A DNA stretch of 60,031 nucleotides from Myxococcota bacterium. GTDB taxonomy: Bacteria > Myxococcota_A > UBA9160 > UBA6930. The stretch is taken from contig JASJCN010000005.1 of NCBI GenBank assembly GCA_030065975.1, positions 1 through 60,031 of the forward strand, in the 5' to 3' direction. Shown here in pieces: positions 16,301 through 26,087 of this stretch; position 1 is the stretch's first letter; the number at the start of each line of letters is the position of its first letter. Below the pieces are notes generated by a model. The model had not been told where the DNA came from. It saw nothing but the letters and a program-made list of their open reading frames with translations, and did no database searches. Position numbers and translations under genes: made by a program.

Positions 16301-17185
16301 CTGGACAAGCTGGCGGCGATGCGGGCGTTCGTAGAGATCGTGGACCAGGGCAGCCTGACCGCCGCGGGCGACGCCCTCGATCGCTCGCTCCCCACCATGG
16401 TTCGGACCCTGGCCCAGCTCGAGCGCGAGCTCGGGGCGGTGCTCCTCCGCCGCACCACTCGCCGCATGTCCCTCACCGAAGAGGGGCGCGTCTACCTCGA
16501 GCGCTGCCGCCGCATCCTCGCCGACGTAGCCGAGGCCGAGGCGCTGGTGGGCGACGTGCGCGGTGAGCCCCAGGGCCCGCTGCGCGTGACGGCGCCCGTC
16601 CTGTTCGGGCAGCGACACGTGGCGCCCGCGGTCGCGGACTTCCTCGCGGCGAACCCCGCCGTCCAGGTCGACCTCCTGCTGCTCGACCGCGTCGTCGATC
16701 TGGTCGAGGAGGGCATCGACGCGGCGGTCCGCATCGCGCATCTCGCCGACTCGACGATGATCGCGGTTCCCCTCGGAGGCATGCGCCGCGTGCTGTGCGC
16801 GAGCCCGGATCTGCTCGCGACGTACGGCACGCCCGACGATCCCGAAGCGCTGTCCGCGCTTCCGTGCGTGCGCTTCTTCGGCCTCTCGCCCAGCAGCACC
16901 TGGCGCTTCCAGCGTGACGGGCAGGACGTCGCCGTCGCGGTCGAGGGAAGCTTCACCACCAACCACGTGGCCGCAGCCGTCTCGGCGTGCTCGGCAGGCC
17001 TCGGCTTCGGGCAGTTCCTCGCCTATCAGATCGCACCCGAGGTCGAGCAGGGCCGGCTCGAGGTCGTGCTCCCGCAGCACGAGGTTCCGCCCATTCCCGT
17101 GAGCCTGGTGTACGCCCACGCCCGCCTGCTCTCGCCTCGGCTGCGCGCCTTCGTGGACTGGATGAAGGACCGACTCGCTTTCTAA
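16301..17185 (+). CDS. LysR-family transcriptional regulator with apparent CTG start
   Basis: This 294-aa LysR-type regulator has an N-terminal winged helix-turn-helix (about residues 1-60, DQGSLTAAGDALDRSLPTM) and a substrate-binding domain (about 90-290). The usual start of this subfamily, M-DKLAAMRAFVEIV, aligns here with CTG GAC AAG CTG GCG GCG ATG. A GGAG (16290-16293) lies 7 nt before the CTG at 16301, whereas the ATG at 16319 has no ribosome binding site, so CTG is the more likely start. An in-frame TAA at 16286 excludes anything longer. It is divergent from the VOC/PPOX-reductase operon, its likely target. Confidence 0.88.
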   Translation: MDKLAAMRAFVEIVDQGSLTAAGDALDRSLPTMVRTLAQLERELGAVLLRRTTRRMSLTEEGRVYLERCRRILADVAEAEALVGDVRGEPQGPLRVTAPVLFGQRHVAPAVADFLAANPAVQVDLLLLDRVVDLVEEGIDAAVRIAHLADSTMIAVPLGGMRRVLCASPDLLATYGTPDDPEALSALPCVRFFGLSPSSTWRFQRDGQDVAVAVEGSFTTNHVAAAVSACSAGLGFGQFLAYQIAPEVEQGRLEVVLPQHEVPPIPVSLVYAHARLLSPRLRAFVDWMKDRLAF

Positions 17186-17218
17186 GACCCCATTTGCCGA
17201 GAACCCGAAGGGTCGGGC

Positions 17219-17246
17219 TTGACGGTCCGTACCGATCGGTACACAC
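17219..17246 (+). promoter_or_regulatory. Candidate promoter with 14-bp operator palindrome
   Basis: TTGACG (17219-17224) is a good -35. The perfect palindrome GTACCGATCGGTAC (17229-17242) follows and overlaps a weak -10 candidate (TACACA or TACACT, near 17240). A palindrome in the promoter spacer is typical of TetR-family repression. The site is 30-50 bp upstream of the lipoprotein gene. The regulator is not identified. Confidence 0.5.
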
Positions 17247-17276
17247 TGACCTGCACCCCCCTGAGGACCCGATGCC

Positions 17277-19958
17277 ATGAGCCATCGCCTCGCGACCCTC
17301 GCGCTGGCCCTCTTCGTGACCGCGTGTCTCGAGGCGCGGCCGGAGACGCCGGTGATCCATCGCGATCTGGCCCGGGCCGAGGTCGCGCCCGACGGAGAGG
17401 TGCGGTTCTCCTCGCCTCAGATCGCGCCCCACCGCACCACCGCCGACGGTCGCATCGGTGTGCAGGTCCAGGGTGGCGCGCCCCAGGTGCGCTTCTACCT
17501 CTTCGCTCCGGAGAAGCTGGATCGCGCGCTGCTCGAGGAGGAGCCGGGCCCCAAGATCCTGGCCGACCCCGAACCGTTCATCCTCGAGTTCCCGCCCGCC
17601 GGCTTCGAGTACCCGGACAACGGGATCGACTACAGGCGCAACCCGGACCGCATCACCGGGCACCACGCGCTCTGCGACCCGACGACGGAGTTTCCGAGCC
17701 CCGGTGAGCAGACCAACCCCTACCCCTGCCCCGGTGACCCCACGCGCGACTGCTACGACTTCACCCTGATCAACAACACCGCCCACATCGGCGGGACGCA
17801 GATGTGGGGGACACCCGTCCACGTCGAGGTGTCGAGCCCGAAGACCGCGCAGGCGAAGCTCGAAGTCGTCGAGCTGGGCGAGCTCGTCGAAGGGGTCTTC
17901 CTGCCGGATGCCCCCGAGTGGACCGAGCCCATGGTCACGCGCGACGGGCGTCTCCTCACCGGGCGCATCGGCATCGCGCCGCTTCGCACCTGGACGAATC
18001 CCGAGACCGGCGAGTCGCTCCTCGACTTCTACGACATCATGTACTCCCAGCTGCCGGATTCCGCCGAGCCTTGCGACGTGACCGGCTGGCAGGTCTTCCA
18101 TCCGATCTCCCACGCGCCCTACGACCCGCGCATGATCGGGCGCTACGGCATCGCGGCCTATCCCTTCCGCGACGCCGAGGGCAACCCCATCCCGGACGGG
18201 GTGGACATCGGCGGGAGCTATCCGTGGGTGGACGAGACGGGCGCCAACCTCTTCCTCACGACGGTGCCCGAGCGCCTGGGCGACCAGCCCGACGGCGTCT
18301 TCCCCGCACGCTGTGTCGTCCCCGGCTGCGAGGCGCTCGGCGAGACCGAGAGCCACGACATCGGCTACGCCGTCGCGGGCCTCTGGACCCACGGGAAGAT
18401 GGTGCTCCTCGACAGCATGGTGAACCACACCGACTGGCAGATCCCGGTCGACCCCGACGGCCACCGCTTCGTCGGCCTGTATCGCAGCGCCTCGGAGCCG
18501 CCGGAGTCCGTCGAGGTTCGCGTCGGCTCGGGCCGCTCGCTCGGGCGGAGGACGCCGACCGGCTTCTCGGGCAATCCGAACATCCTCCACTCGGTGGAGA
18601 ACCTCCTGAACCACCAGGCGAGCCTCCGGACCCTGACCCCGCGCGACGTGGTGTGGCTCGTCAGCACCGGGATCGCGACGGACGAGGTCGCCTTCGACGA
18701 CTTCCTGAATCCCGACGGATTCATCGTCTCGAACATGCAGGCCTCGGTCACCAAGGAGAACGTCCTGCTCGGCGGGCAGGACGTGGGCGGGATCATCGCC
18801 TTCCTGCGGTACCACAACGGCAAGCACTGGTTCCCGGGGCCGCGCTTCTACAGCCTCGACATCCACATCCAGAACGCCGCGACCGCCCTGCCCCATCGCT
18901 GGTCGGTGCCGAGCCACGGGTTGGTGCGGGCCCTGTCGGGACGCATCGAGCCCGTGGCGATGGGAGGGATTCGCGGCAAGGGCTTCTGGCTGAGCGGGTA
19001 CAACGCGATCGAGTACACGATCCCGCCCCAGCCGCGGGACATCCGGGCGCACGACTGGTACATGGGGATCTTCGTCGACCCCCGCGACGAGGACGACGTC
19101 CGCGAGCTGCTCCGCTTCCCCGACGACACCAGCATCTGGATCGCAGGGCGCTCGGAGCTGCAGTACCGCCGGGCGGGCACGTTGCTGCGGCGGATCGATC
19201 TCCCGGCGAGCGCGCCGGACTCGGGGTGGATCCATCTCGGCTGGAACCTCCTCGACGGAAACCGCGAGGTCGTGCTCTTCCACGACGGCTTCGTGCTCGA
19301 TCGCCACGTGTCGGCGGAGCCGCTCTTCGAGCTCCAGCCCGGCCCCCTCGTCGTCGGCGACACGGACGATCCGGTCCAGGGCCTGCGAGGTTGGGTCGAC
19401 GACTTCAAGATCTTCGCCCAGCCGTCGAGCGTCGAGATCGCCTGCAACCACGCCTACGGAACGCTGATCGAGGTGGGCGCGAACCCGAGCTGGCAGGCGG
19501 TCGCGGCGCGCTATCCCGCCGAGCACCATGCCGCGCTCGCCCGGCAGCTCGGCCAGGGCCCGCGCACCCGCTTCGCCTGCTACCACGACCACCGCGCGGA
19601 CGTCGCGGCCCACGGCCGCAACCTCCCGGACCAGACCGTCGGGCTGCGCGAGGCGCTGAACTTCCCGGAAGGACCGCTTCGCGCCGGCGTGCCGCGCCCC
19701 GACTCGAGCCAGAACCCCTTCTGCCTGACCTGCCATCACGCGGCCGGACAGATGGGGCTCTCGACCGGGGCGCTCGACTATCGCCCCCAATGGACCGCGG
19801 AGGACGACCCCAGGCGGCAGCCCCTCCAGGGCTTGCGCCGGGTGTTCGGCAACATCCCCGGCGGCTGGATCCCGCCCGGAGAGGGCCCGGGCAGTCCCGC
19901 CGATGCGCTGGTCGCGCCGCCCGAAGGGCTGCTGGTCGACCGCTGGACGCTTCCCTAG
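17277..19958 (+). CDS. Large lipoprotein with LamG-like domain and one CXXCH motif
   Basis: This 893-aa protein starts with a lipoprotein signal peptide (LALALFVTAC, Cys17 as the lipidated residue). The central part is unassigned and rich in Trp, His and Pro. A concanavalin-like LamG segment covers roughly 520-712, ending GWVDDFKIF. Near the C-terminus FCLTCHHAAGQM provides a single CXXCH (Cys816, Cys819, His820), which could bind one c-type haem. TGAGGA lies about 9 nt upstream of the ATG at 17277. The layout suggests an outer-membrane or periplasmic, perhaps redox-active, protein that binds a carbohydrate or other surface. I do not recognise the family as a whole. It is transcribed alone behind a palindrome-bearing promoter. 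Confidence 0.82.
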   Translation: MSHRLATLALALFVTACLEARPETPVIHRDLARAEVAPDGEVRFSSPQIAPHRTTADGRIGVQVQGGAPQVRFYLFAPEKLDRALLEEEPGPKILADPEPFILEFPPAGFEYPDNGIDYRRNPDRITGHHALCDPTTEFPSPGEQTNPYPCPGDPTRDCYDFTLINNTAHIGGTQMWGTPVHVEVSSPKTAQAKLEVVELGELVEGVFLPDAPEWTEPMVTRDGRLLTGRIGIAPLRTWTNPETGESLLDFYDIMYSQLPDSAEPCDVTGWQVFHPISHAPYDPRMIGRYGIAAYPFRDAEGNPIPDGVDIGGSYPWVDETGANLFLTTVPERLGDQPDGVFPARCVVPGCEALGETESHDIGYAVAGLWTHGKMVLLDSMVNHTDWQIPVDPDGHRFVGLYRSASEPPESVEVRVGSGRSLGRRTPTGFSGNPNILHSVENLLNHQASLRTLTPRDVVWLVSTGIATDEVAFDDFLNPDGFIVSNMQASVTKENVLLGGQDVGGIIAFLRYHNGKHWFPGPRFYSLDIHIQNAATALPHRWSVPSHGLVRALSGRIEPVAMGGIRGKGFWLSGYNAIEYTIPPQPRDIRAHDWYMGIFVDPRDEDDVRELLRFPDDTSIWIAGRSELQYRRAGTLLRRIDLPASAPDSGWIHLGWNLLDGNREVVLFHDGFVLDRHVSAEPLFELQPGPLVVGDTDDPVQGLRGWVDDFKIFAQPSSVEIACNHAYGTLIEVGANPSWQAVAARYPAEHHAALARQLGQGPRTRFACYHDHRADVAAHGRNLPDQTVGLREALNFPEGPLRAGVPRPDSSQNPFCLTCHHAAGQMGLSTGALDYRPQWTAEDDPRRQPLQGLRRVFGNIPGGWIPPGEGPGSPADALVAPPEGLLVDRWTLP

Positions 19959-20074
19959 AGCGGGTCTCTACCTCGGCTCGCAACGGCCGCCAGGACCCCC
20001 CGGGAAGCTCCCTGCACATCGCTTTCCGGTCGGTCAGGTGAGTCGAAGCGGTGAAGTGTCGGCAGCGCCCGCGT

Positions 20075-20086
20075 TCGGTCGACCGA
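20075..20086. promoter_or_regulatory. 12-bp palindrome before the first ATPase regulator
   Basis: TCGGTCGACCGA is a perfect palindrome ending 10 bp before the start at 20097. A related CGGTCGGTCAGG lies about 50 bp upstream. It may be an autoregulatory site, but short palindromes are common in GC-rich DNA. Confidence 0.25.
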
Positions 20087-20096
20087 CCCGGCAGCT

Positions 20097-23000
20097 ATGC
20101 AATGCTCGATCGTGGTGGCGTATCGATTCGGCGAGTTTCGGCTGGACGAGCAGACGTGGTCGCTGGAGCGGGACGGCGAGCGGGTCCCGCTCGAGCCCAA
20201 GCTGCTTCAGCTGCTCCTCTTCATGATCGAACGCCGCGATCGCGTCGTCACGAAGGACGAGCTGCTCGACGCACTCTGGCCGGATCAGGTGGCTTCGGAG
20301 GCCTCGCTCCTGCGCGCGATGAGTCTCGCACGGCGAGCGCTCGGCGACTCGGCGCGTGCGCAACGCTGGATCCGCACCAAGGCCCGGGTGGGCTACCGAT
20401 TCGTCGGCGAGGTCGCCCAGGAGACGGAGGCCGAGGCCCGAAGTCCGAGGCCCTTGGGCGAGCGTCCCGCGGGCGACGCGACTCCCGAGCCCTTCGTCGG
20501 GCGGGAGTCCCTGATGGCTTCGCTCGCGAAGGCCTGGGAGGCGGCGGCCGCCGGTCACGGGAACGCGGTGGTGCTGACCGGCGAGCCCGGCATCGGCAAG
20601 ACCCGCGCCGCCTTCGAGCTCGCCGAGTCCGTGCGTCGAGCGGGCGGCCGGGTCGCCGTCGCGTGGTGCTCCGAGCAGCCCGATGCACCGCCCTACTGGC
20701 CGTGGATCCAGCTCCTGCGAGAGCTCAGAGAAGGCGATGCCGAAGAGGCCGACGCCCTGCTCGGATTGCTCGCGCCGTCGGGAGAGCCGAGCCTCGGCTC
20801 CGCCTTCGCCGCGGTCGCCGATCGCTTCCAGCTCCTCGACCGGTTGGTGGCCTTCGTCTCGCGGCAGGCGAGCGAAGCGCCGACCCTGCTGCTCGTCGAC
20901 GACCTCCAGTGGGCCGACCGCTCGTCGCGCAAGGGCCTCGAGTTCCTGACGCGGACGCTCGCGCACACGCGTCTCCTCGTGCTGGCCACTTGCCGGGAGG
21001 ACGCGGCCTCGGACCCGAGCCTCGGGGAGACGGTGGGGATGCTCGTGCGCGGGCCGGGCTGCCAGGCGATACCGCTCGCCGGCTTGAGCGAGGCCGACGT
21101 GGCCGACTACCTGCGCGCGATCGGCAGCGACGAGAGCGACGCACCGGCGTTGACCCAGCGCACCCGCGGAAACCCGCTCTTCGTACGGGAGCTCGCGCGC
21201 TTCCCGGCAGCGGCCGACGAGGGCGTGCGCGACGCCCTGCCGCCGAGCCTGCGCGGCGTGCTGCAGCAGCGCCTCTCGGCACTGCCCGCTCCCCTCCACG
21301 AGCTCCTCACGTGGGTCGCGGTGGCCGGTCGCGGGGTCGGCCTGCCCGTCCTCTCCAGGGTCACGAGCCAGGAGCCCGGCGACGTGGCCGATGCGCTCGC
21401 TCAGGCCGGGCGCCTCGGCCTGCTGGAGACGAGCTCCGACGACCGGATCCGCTTCTCTCACGAGCTCGTGCGCGAGGCCCTCCTGGCCGAGCTGCCGGCG
21501 GGTGACCAGGCTCGTCATCACCTGGAGCTGGCAGAGCAGCTCGAACGCATCGCCGGGGACACGGCGGCGGACGAGGTCGCCCACCACTACGAGCGGGCCC
21601 TACAGGGAGGCGTGGTTTCGACGCAGAGTGTCGGCGCCCTGGTTCGAGCGGCGGCACGGGCCGGTCGTGGGCTGGCGTACGACGAGGCCGCTCACCTCTA
21701 CGAGCAGGCCCTGCTGGCGCAGCGCATGGGCGAAGGCGGCGACGCGCGGGCCGAGCTCGGGATCCTGCTCGCCATGGGCCCCATGCAGTGGGGGATGAAC
21801 CAGTTCGCGACCGCCCTCGACCTCGCCGAGCGTGCCGCAGACCTCGCTCGGAGCCTGGACGATCCGGAGGCCCTGGCTCTCGCTGCGCTCCTCATGTGGC
21901 CCATGCCGCCCAACGGAAACCCGACGGGACGCGCGTTGCTCGAGGAGGCCGAGGCCAAGCTCCCGAAGCCCAGCGCACTCCGGGGTCAGGTGCTCGCGAG
22001 ACTCGCCTATCACCTCTACCTCGAGGACGAGGACCCGCGGCGACTGCTCCCGCTCTGTCGAGAGGCCCTCGAGCTGGTGCGTCCCGAAGACGACTCGGCC
22101 GGTCTCGGGTGGGTCCTCTTCTCGTTCCTGGTCTCGTGCTGGTCGGTCATGCCGATCGAAGAACGACGTGCGCTGGTCGCCGAGGCCCACGCATTGGGGA
22201 AGATCCGGGGCGGGAGCGATCGCATCCCGGCCTCTCAGCTGACCCTCACCCAGCTGTTGGAGGACGGTCGGATCGACGAGGTGGACGCGGAGATCGCAGC
22301 CGTCGAGCGACACATCGAGAGCCAGGCCTCCCAGACCTTCTTCCGTTGGTACACGCCTCTCTACCGTGGAATGCGTGCGCTGATGAGAGGCGATCTCCCC
22401 GAGGCCGAGGGCTGGATCCAGCAGACGCTCGAGGCCGGCCGCGACACGCCGATGCTGGACGAGGGGTCGGCCTTCGGCGCCCAGCTCTTCCAGCTCCGCG
22501 TCGACCAGGGACGCGTGGCCGAGCTCGAGCCTCTGGTTCGCATGCAGGCGGAGCGGGGTCCCCGCTCCACCACGTTCCTGCCCCTCCACGCCTATCTCCT
22601 CTGCGAGTGCGATCGGGTCGACGAGGCACGGACGATCTACGAGCGTTTCGCGGACAGCTACGATCCGGCGGTCGACGCGAACCGGGCGATCGCGCTCACC
22701 GTCCTGGCCACGGTGTGTGCCCGGGTCGGCGATCGCGAACGTGCCGGGCGCTTCCGTGAGGCCCTCCTGCCCTTCCAGGATCGCGTGACGGTGAACCTCA
22801 CGGCCTGGATCTGCCAGGGCTCGCCGCATTGGCCGCTCGGCCTCCTGGCGGAGGTCGACGGGGACCGCGAGGCGGCCATCGACCACCTGGAGCGCGCCAT
22901 CGAGGCGAACCGCCGCCTCGAGATGCGCGTCTATCTCACGCGCGCACGGCTCGACCTCGCTCGTCTCCTCGCAAAGGGCAACGACCACGACAGGCGCCGC

Positions 23001-23105
23001 GGGCACGACCTCGTCGATGCCTGTGCGGACGTGGCCCGGCGCTACGGGTACGCGGCGCTGGAGAAGCAGGCGGACGCGTTGCGCGGCTCGCTCCGCACAC
23101 CCTGA
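20097..23105 (+). CDS. Winged-helix/ATPase/TPR transcriptional regulator (copy 1)
   Basis: This 1002-aa regulator has an OmpR-type winged-helix DNA-binding domain (about 10-105, ending WIRTKARVGYRFVGEV). An AAA/STAND-type ATPase follows, with Walker A GEPGIGKT (162-169) and Walker B LLLVDDLQWAD (264-274). From about residue 480 to the end there are TPR-like helical repeats. The layout is that of signal-integrating activators of the MalT/SARP class, which use ATP-driven oligomerisation. The ATG at 20097 is used; GTG codons at 20112 and 20115 are alternatives. It meets a similar gene tail to tail, with only 12 bp between stops. The signal and targets are unknown. Confidence 0.88.
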   Translation: MQCSIVVAYRFGEFRLDEQTWSLERDGERVPLEPKLLQLLLFMIERRDRVVTKDELLDALWPDQVASEASLLRAMSLARRALGDSARAQRWIRTKARVGYRFVGEVAQETEAEARSPRPLGERPAGDATPEPFVGRESLMASLAKAWEAAAAGHGNAVVLTGEPGIGKTRAAFELAESVRRAGGRVAVAWCSEQPDAPPYWPWIQLLRELREGDAEEADALLGLLAPSGEPSLGSAFAAVADRFQLLDRLVAFVSRQASEAPTLLLVDDLQWADRSSRKGLEFLTRTLAHTRLLVLATCREDAASDPSLGETVGMLVRGPGCQAIPLAGLSEADVADYLRAIGSDESDAPALTQRTRGNPLFVRELARFPAAADEGVRDALPPSLRGVLQQRLSALPAPLHELLTWVAVAGRGVGLPVLSRVTSQEPGDVADALAQAGRLGLLETSSDDRIRFSHELVREALLAELPAGDQARHHLELAEQLERIAGDTAADEVAHHYERALQGGVVSTQSVGALVRAAARAGRGLAYDEAAHLYEQALLAQRMGEGGDARAELGILLAMGPMQWGMNQFATALDLAERAADLARSLDDPEALALAALLMWPMPPNGNPTGRALLEEAEAKLPKPSALRGQVLARLAYHLYLEDEDPRRLLPLCREALELVRPEDDSAGLGWVLFSFLVSCWSVMPIEERRALVAEAHALGKIRGGSDRIPASQLTLTQLLEDGRIDEVDAEIAAVERHIESQASQTFFRWYTPLYRGMRALMRGDLPEAEGWIQQTLEAGRDTPMLDEGSAFGAQLFQLRVDQGRVAELEPLVRMQAERGPRSTTFLPLHAYLLCECDRVDEARTIYERFADSYDPAVDANRAIALTVLATVCARVGDRERAGRFREALLPFQDRVTVNLTAWICQGSPHWPLGLLAEVDGDREAAIDHLERAIEANRRLEMRVYLTRARLDLARLLAKGNDHDRRRGHDLVDACADVARRYGYAALEKQADALRGSLRTP

Positions 23106-23117
23106 GCAACGCCCAGA

Positions 23118-26087
23118 TCATCGCCCCAGTCGAAGCTCGCCCGCGCGTCGCTCGAGCCCCGCGAGGCGGTGGGAACGGATCAGGGCATCCGCTCGGGTCA
23201 GCGCGTCGCGGGCCGCCGAAGCCCGTCCCGCCTCTCGCTCGCACCGGGTCAGGTCGAGCCACGCCCGCGCCTGGAAGCTCGGCGCCTGCATGTGGCGGTC
23301 GATCGCGGCCGCCTCCTGGAAGGCCTCGCGCGCTTCGTCGAGTCGCCCGGCCCGCGCTTCGAGTCGTCCGCGGTAGCGGGCCGCGGCGCCCTGATAGGTC
23401 ATGAAGAGCGGACCGATCATGCAGGTCGCCGTCGTTCGCTTCAGCTCCAGCAGGACGAGCTCCGCCTCCTCCGCGGTTCCGAATTCGCCCACCAGCTCCG
23501 AGAGGAGGGCCAGGGTCGGGTGCCAGTTCACGTCGCGTCGGATGCGGCGCAGCCCGCCGGCCAGGAGCATCCTCGTCCGTCGCATGGCCGCGTCGCGCTC
23601 GCCGCTCTCCCACTCGGCGAGGGCCAACGCGACGGTCCAGCCGGGGATCGCGGGATACTCCGACGCGGCCGCCCGCAGCGGACCGATCAGCTCGCCGAGT
23701 CGGCCCTGCTCGCGACACAGCGTGTAGCTCTGCGTCGCGACGTACTGCCCGCTCGCCTCGGCCTGGACGCGACGGCCGATCTCCACGGCGCGTTCGATGG
23801 AGCGGGCGGCGGCCGGCAGGTCGCAGCGGCGCAGGAGCTGGTTGCCGCGAAGGAACGCCCCATAGAGCCGATAGCGCCGCACGCCGAGCGCCTCGACGTC
23901 CCGGACGAACTCGTCCGCTCCCGCATCCAAGGTCTCGCGCTCGCCGGCCTCGAGCGCATCCGTGAGCTCGAGCAGGAGCGCGTCGATCGTCCACTGCCGT
24001 CTGCCGCTGCGCTCGGCGCGCTCGCGGAACTCGGCGGCCAGCGCGCGGCGACGGGCGAGCCCGCCGGGCCCTCGCAACGCGACGTGGCCGCAGCGGAGGC
24101 AGTCCATCCGGACGGTGACGTCGTCGAGGTCGCGGGAGAGCTCGAGCGCGCGTTCGGCCACCTCCAGCGTGCGTTCGGGCGGGTCCGCGAAGATGAGCGC
24201 GTCCGAGAGGTTCGAGAGCAGGGATGCGCGGAGCGCCCGGTCCTCGGGCGGCGTGCCGGCCTCGGCTTCCTGCAGCGCGGAGAGGCCCTCGAGGTCCGCG
24301 TTCCCGGTCTGGCCCCCTTCGGTCATCTCGATCGCCGTGCGAGCGAACAGGCCCGAGTCCCCCGTCGCTCGCGCGATGGTGATGCCGCGTCGCAACCAGC
24401 CCCGGGCCCGGTCGAAGCGTCCACACGCGTTCCAACAACGAGCCGCGAGCAGGAAGGTCTCGCCGCGCTCGGAGTCGAGCCCCGCTCCGAGGTCCAGCAG
24501 CTCGATGGCTCGTTCCGCCCACAGCGCGGATTCCTCCGGCGCGTCGGCGTCGAGCAGCCGCTCGGACGCGTCGCGGCACGCTTCCCAGGCGAGGCGCGGA
24601 TCGGCGGTCGAGGCCGCCTCGTAGCGGTGGCGAGCCAGCGCCACGGCATGGTCCACACCCGAGCCCGGCGCGCTCGCCAGGGCTTCGGCCAACGCCGCAT
24701 GTCGCTGGGATCGGTCGCGCGCGCTCTGCCTTCGCGCGATCACCTCCGGGATCATTCCGTGGGTGAAGCGTCGGGTCTCGCCCCCGGCATGGGGCTCGAG
24801 GATCGCCGCGGCGACCGCCTGCTCGAGGAGTCGCGCCGCTCCTTCCCGATCGCATCCGATGCAGCCTGCGATCGTCGCCACCGCGAACTCGCGGCCGACC
24901 AGGGCGCCGAACTCGAGAGCCTCGAGGCAGGCGGTGTCGACGTCCTCGAGGTGGCGGGCGATCGCGGTCTCCATGTCGTCGTTGAGATGGAGCTCGCGCT
25001 GCACCTGCTCGAGACCGTCCTCACGCGTCCCGACCTGGGCGATCAGCTCGCGCAGGAAGAGCGGGTTGCCGCCCGTGCGATCGAGCACGAGCTGTGCCTG
25101 TGCGGGTGCGGGCCGCCGCCCGAAACGCGCCTCCAGGATCCCGGCGACGTCGTCCCGGGTGAGGCCGCCCACCGGAATGCGTCGCGCGAGTGCGCGCAGC
25201 TCGGTCAGGGGCTCCTCCGTGTCCGACGAGGAGCGCAGCGTGGCCACCACGGCGATGCCTCGGGCTCCCGGCTCCCGACACAGCTCGATCAGGACCTGGA
25301 GCGACTGGGCGTCGGCACGGTGGACGTCGTCGATGCAGAGGAGCACCGACGTCGTCTCGGCGAGGCTCCGCCAGAACCCGGCGATCGCGTAGTGCAGCTG
25401 CTCGCGCCGCGCCGAGGCGGCCACCCACTGCGGCTCGGCCGCGCGCGGCATGCGGCGGCCGAGCTCGGGGAGGACGGGTCGCAGGGTCGCGGCCTCGGCT
25501 CCGAGGAGGCGAGCGAGCTCCGCCCGGCTCCTCCCGATCGCGAAGCTACGGAAGAGCTCGCGCCACACGTCGTAGGGCGCGCGGAGACTCGCGCCGGGCG
25601 CCGAGTGGACCTCGATGGAGCGTTCGTGCGCCCACGCGCGAAAGGCGTCCAGCACGCGCGACTTGCCGATCCCCGCCGGCCCCTCCAGCAGGATGCAACG
25701 CGGCGGCCCGCCGAGGGCGTCCTTCAGGGCCTCCTCGAGCTCGGCCAGGACGCCGGCTCGTCCCACGAGCGGCAGCTCGCGCCGTTCGGGAAGGTCGTCG
25801 GCGCGGGACAGCCCGAAGCGGTAGCCGACGCCGCGAATCGTCTCGACGGCCGCGTCTCCCAGGACCCGCCGCGCGCCGTAGACGGCGCGGCCGAGCGAGC
25901 CCTCGGTGACCGTCTCGTCGGGCCACAGCACTTCCATCAGCTCGGCGCGGCCGACCACGCGGTCGCGGTTGCGCAGCAGGTGGAGGACGAGGGAGAGGAC
26001 CTTCGGCTGGATCTCCACGACCCGGCCGTCCTCGAGCAGGCGTCCGCTCGCCTCGTCGATCTCGAAGGGCGGGAAACGGTGGCGCAT
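23118..26087 (-). CDS. Winged-helix/ATPase/TPR transcriptional regulator (copy 2)
   Basis: This 989-aa protein has the same architecture as its convergent neighbour: a winged helix at residues 1-95 (PDETVTEGSLGRAVYGARRV, IRGVGYRFG), an ATPase with Walker A GPAGIGKS (136-143) and Walker B SVLLCIDDVHRAD (247-259), then long TPR-like repeats. The two are diverged paralogues, not a recent duplication. The ATG at 26087 is supported by GAGGAG about 6 nt upstream; the frame stays open upstream for 139 non-conserved codons. The gene is divergent from the giant surface-protein locus, so it is the best candidate regulator of that locus. Confidence 0.88.
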   Translation of the reverse strand: MRHRFPPFEIDEASGRLLEDGRVVEIQPKVLSLVLHLLRNRDRVVGRAELMEVLWPDETVTEGSLGRAVYGARRVLGDAAVETIRGVGYRFGLSRADDLPERRELPLVGRAGVLAELEEALKDALGGPPRCILLEGPAGIGKSRVLDAFRAWAHERSIEVHSAPGASLRAPYDVWRELFRSFAIGRSRAELARLLGAEAATLRPVLPELGRRMPRAAEPQWVAASARREQLHYAIAGFWRSLAETTSVLLCIDDVHRADAQSLQVLIELCREPGARGIAVVATLRSSSDTEEPLTELRALARRIPVGGLTRDDVAGILEARFGRRPAPAQAQLVLDRTGGNPLFLRELIAQVGTREDGLEQVQRELHLNDDMETAIARHLEDVDTACLEALEFGALVGREFAVATIAGCIGCDREGAARLLEQAVAAAILEPHAGGETRRFTHGMIPEVIARRQSARDRSQRHAALAEALASAPGSGVDHAVALARHRYEAASTADPRLAWEACRDASERLLDADAPEESALWAERAIELLDLGAGLDSERGETFLLAARCWNACGRFDRARGWLRRGITIARATGDSGLFARTAIEMTEGGQTGNADLEGLSALQEAEAGTPPEDRALRASLLSNLSDALIFADPPERTLEVAERALELSRDLDDVTVRMDCLRCGHVALRGPGGLARRRALAAEFRERAERSGRRQWTIDALLLELTDALEAGERETLDAGADEFVRDVEALGVRRYRLYGAFLRGNQLLRRCDLPAAARSIERAVEIGRRVQAEASGQYVATQSYTLCREQGRLGELIGPLRAAASEYPAIPGWTVALALAEWESGERDAAMRRTRMLLAGGLRRIRRDVNWHPTLALLSELVGEFGTAEEAELVLLELKRTTATCMIGPLFMTYQGAAARYRGRLEARAGRLDEAREAFQEAAAIDRHMQAPSFQARAWLDLTRCEREAGRASAARDALTRADALIRSHRLAGLERRAGELRLGR

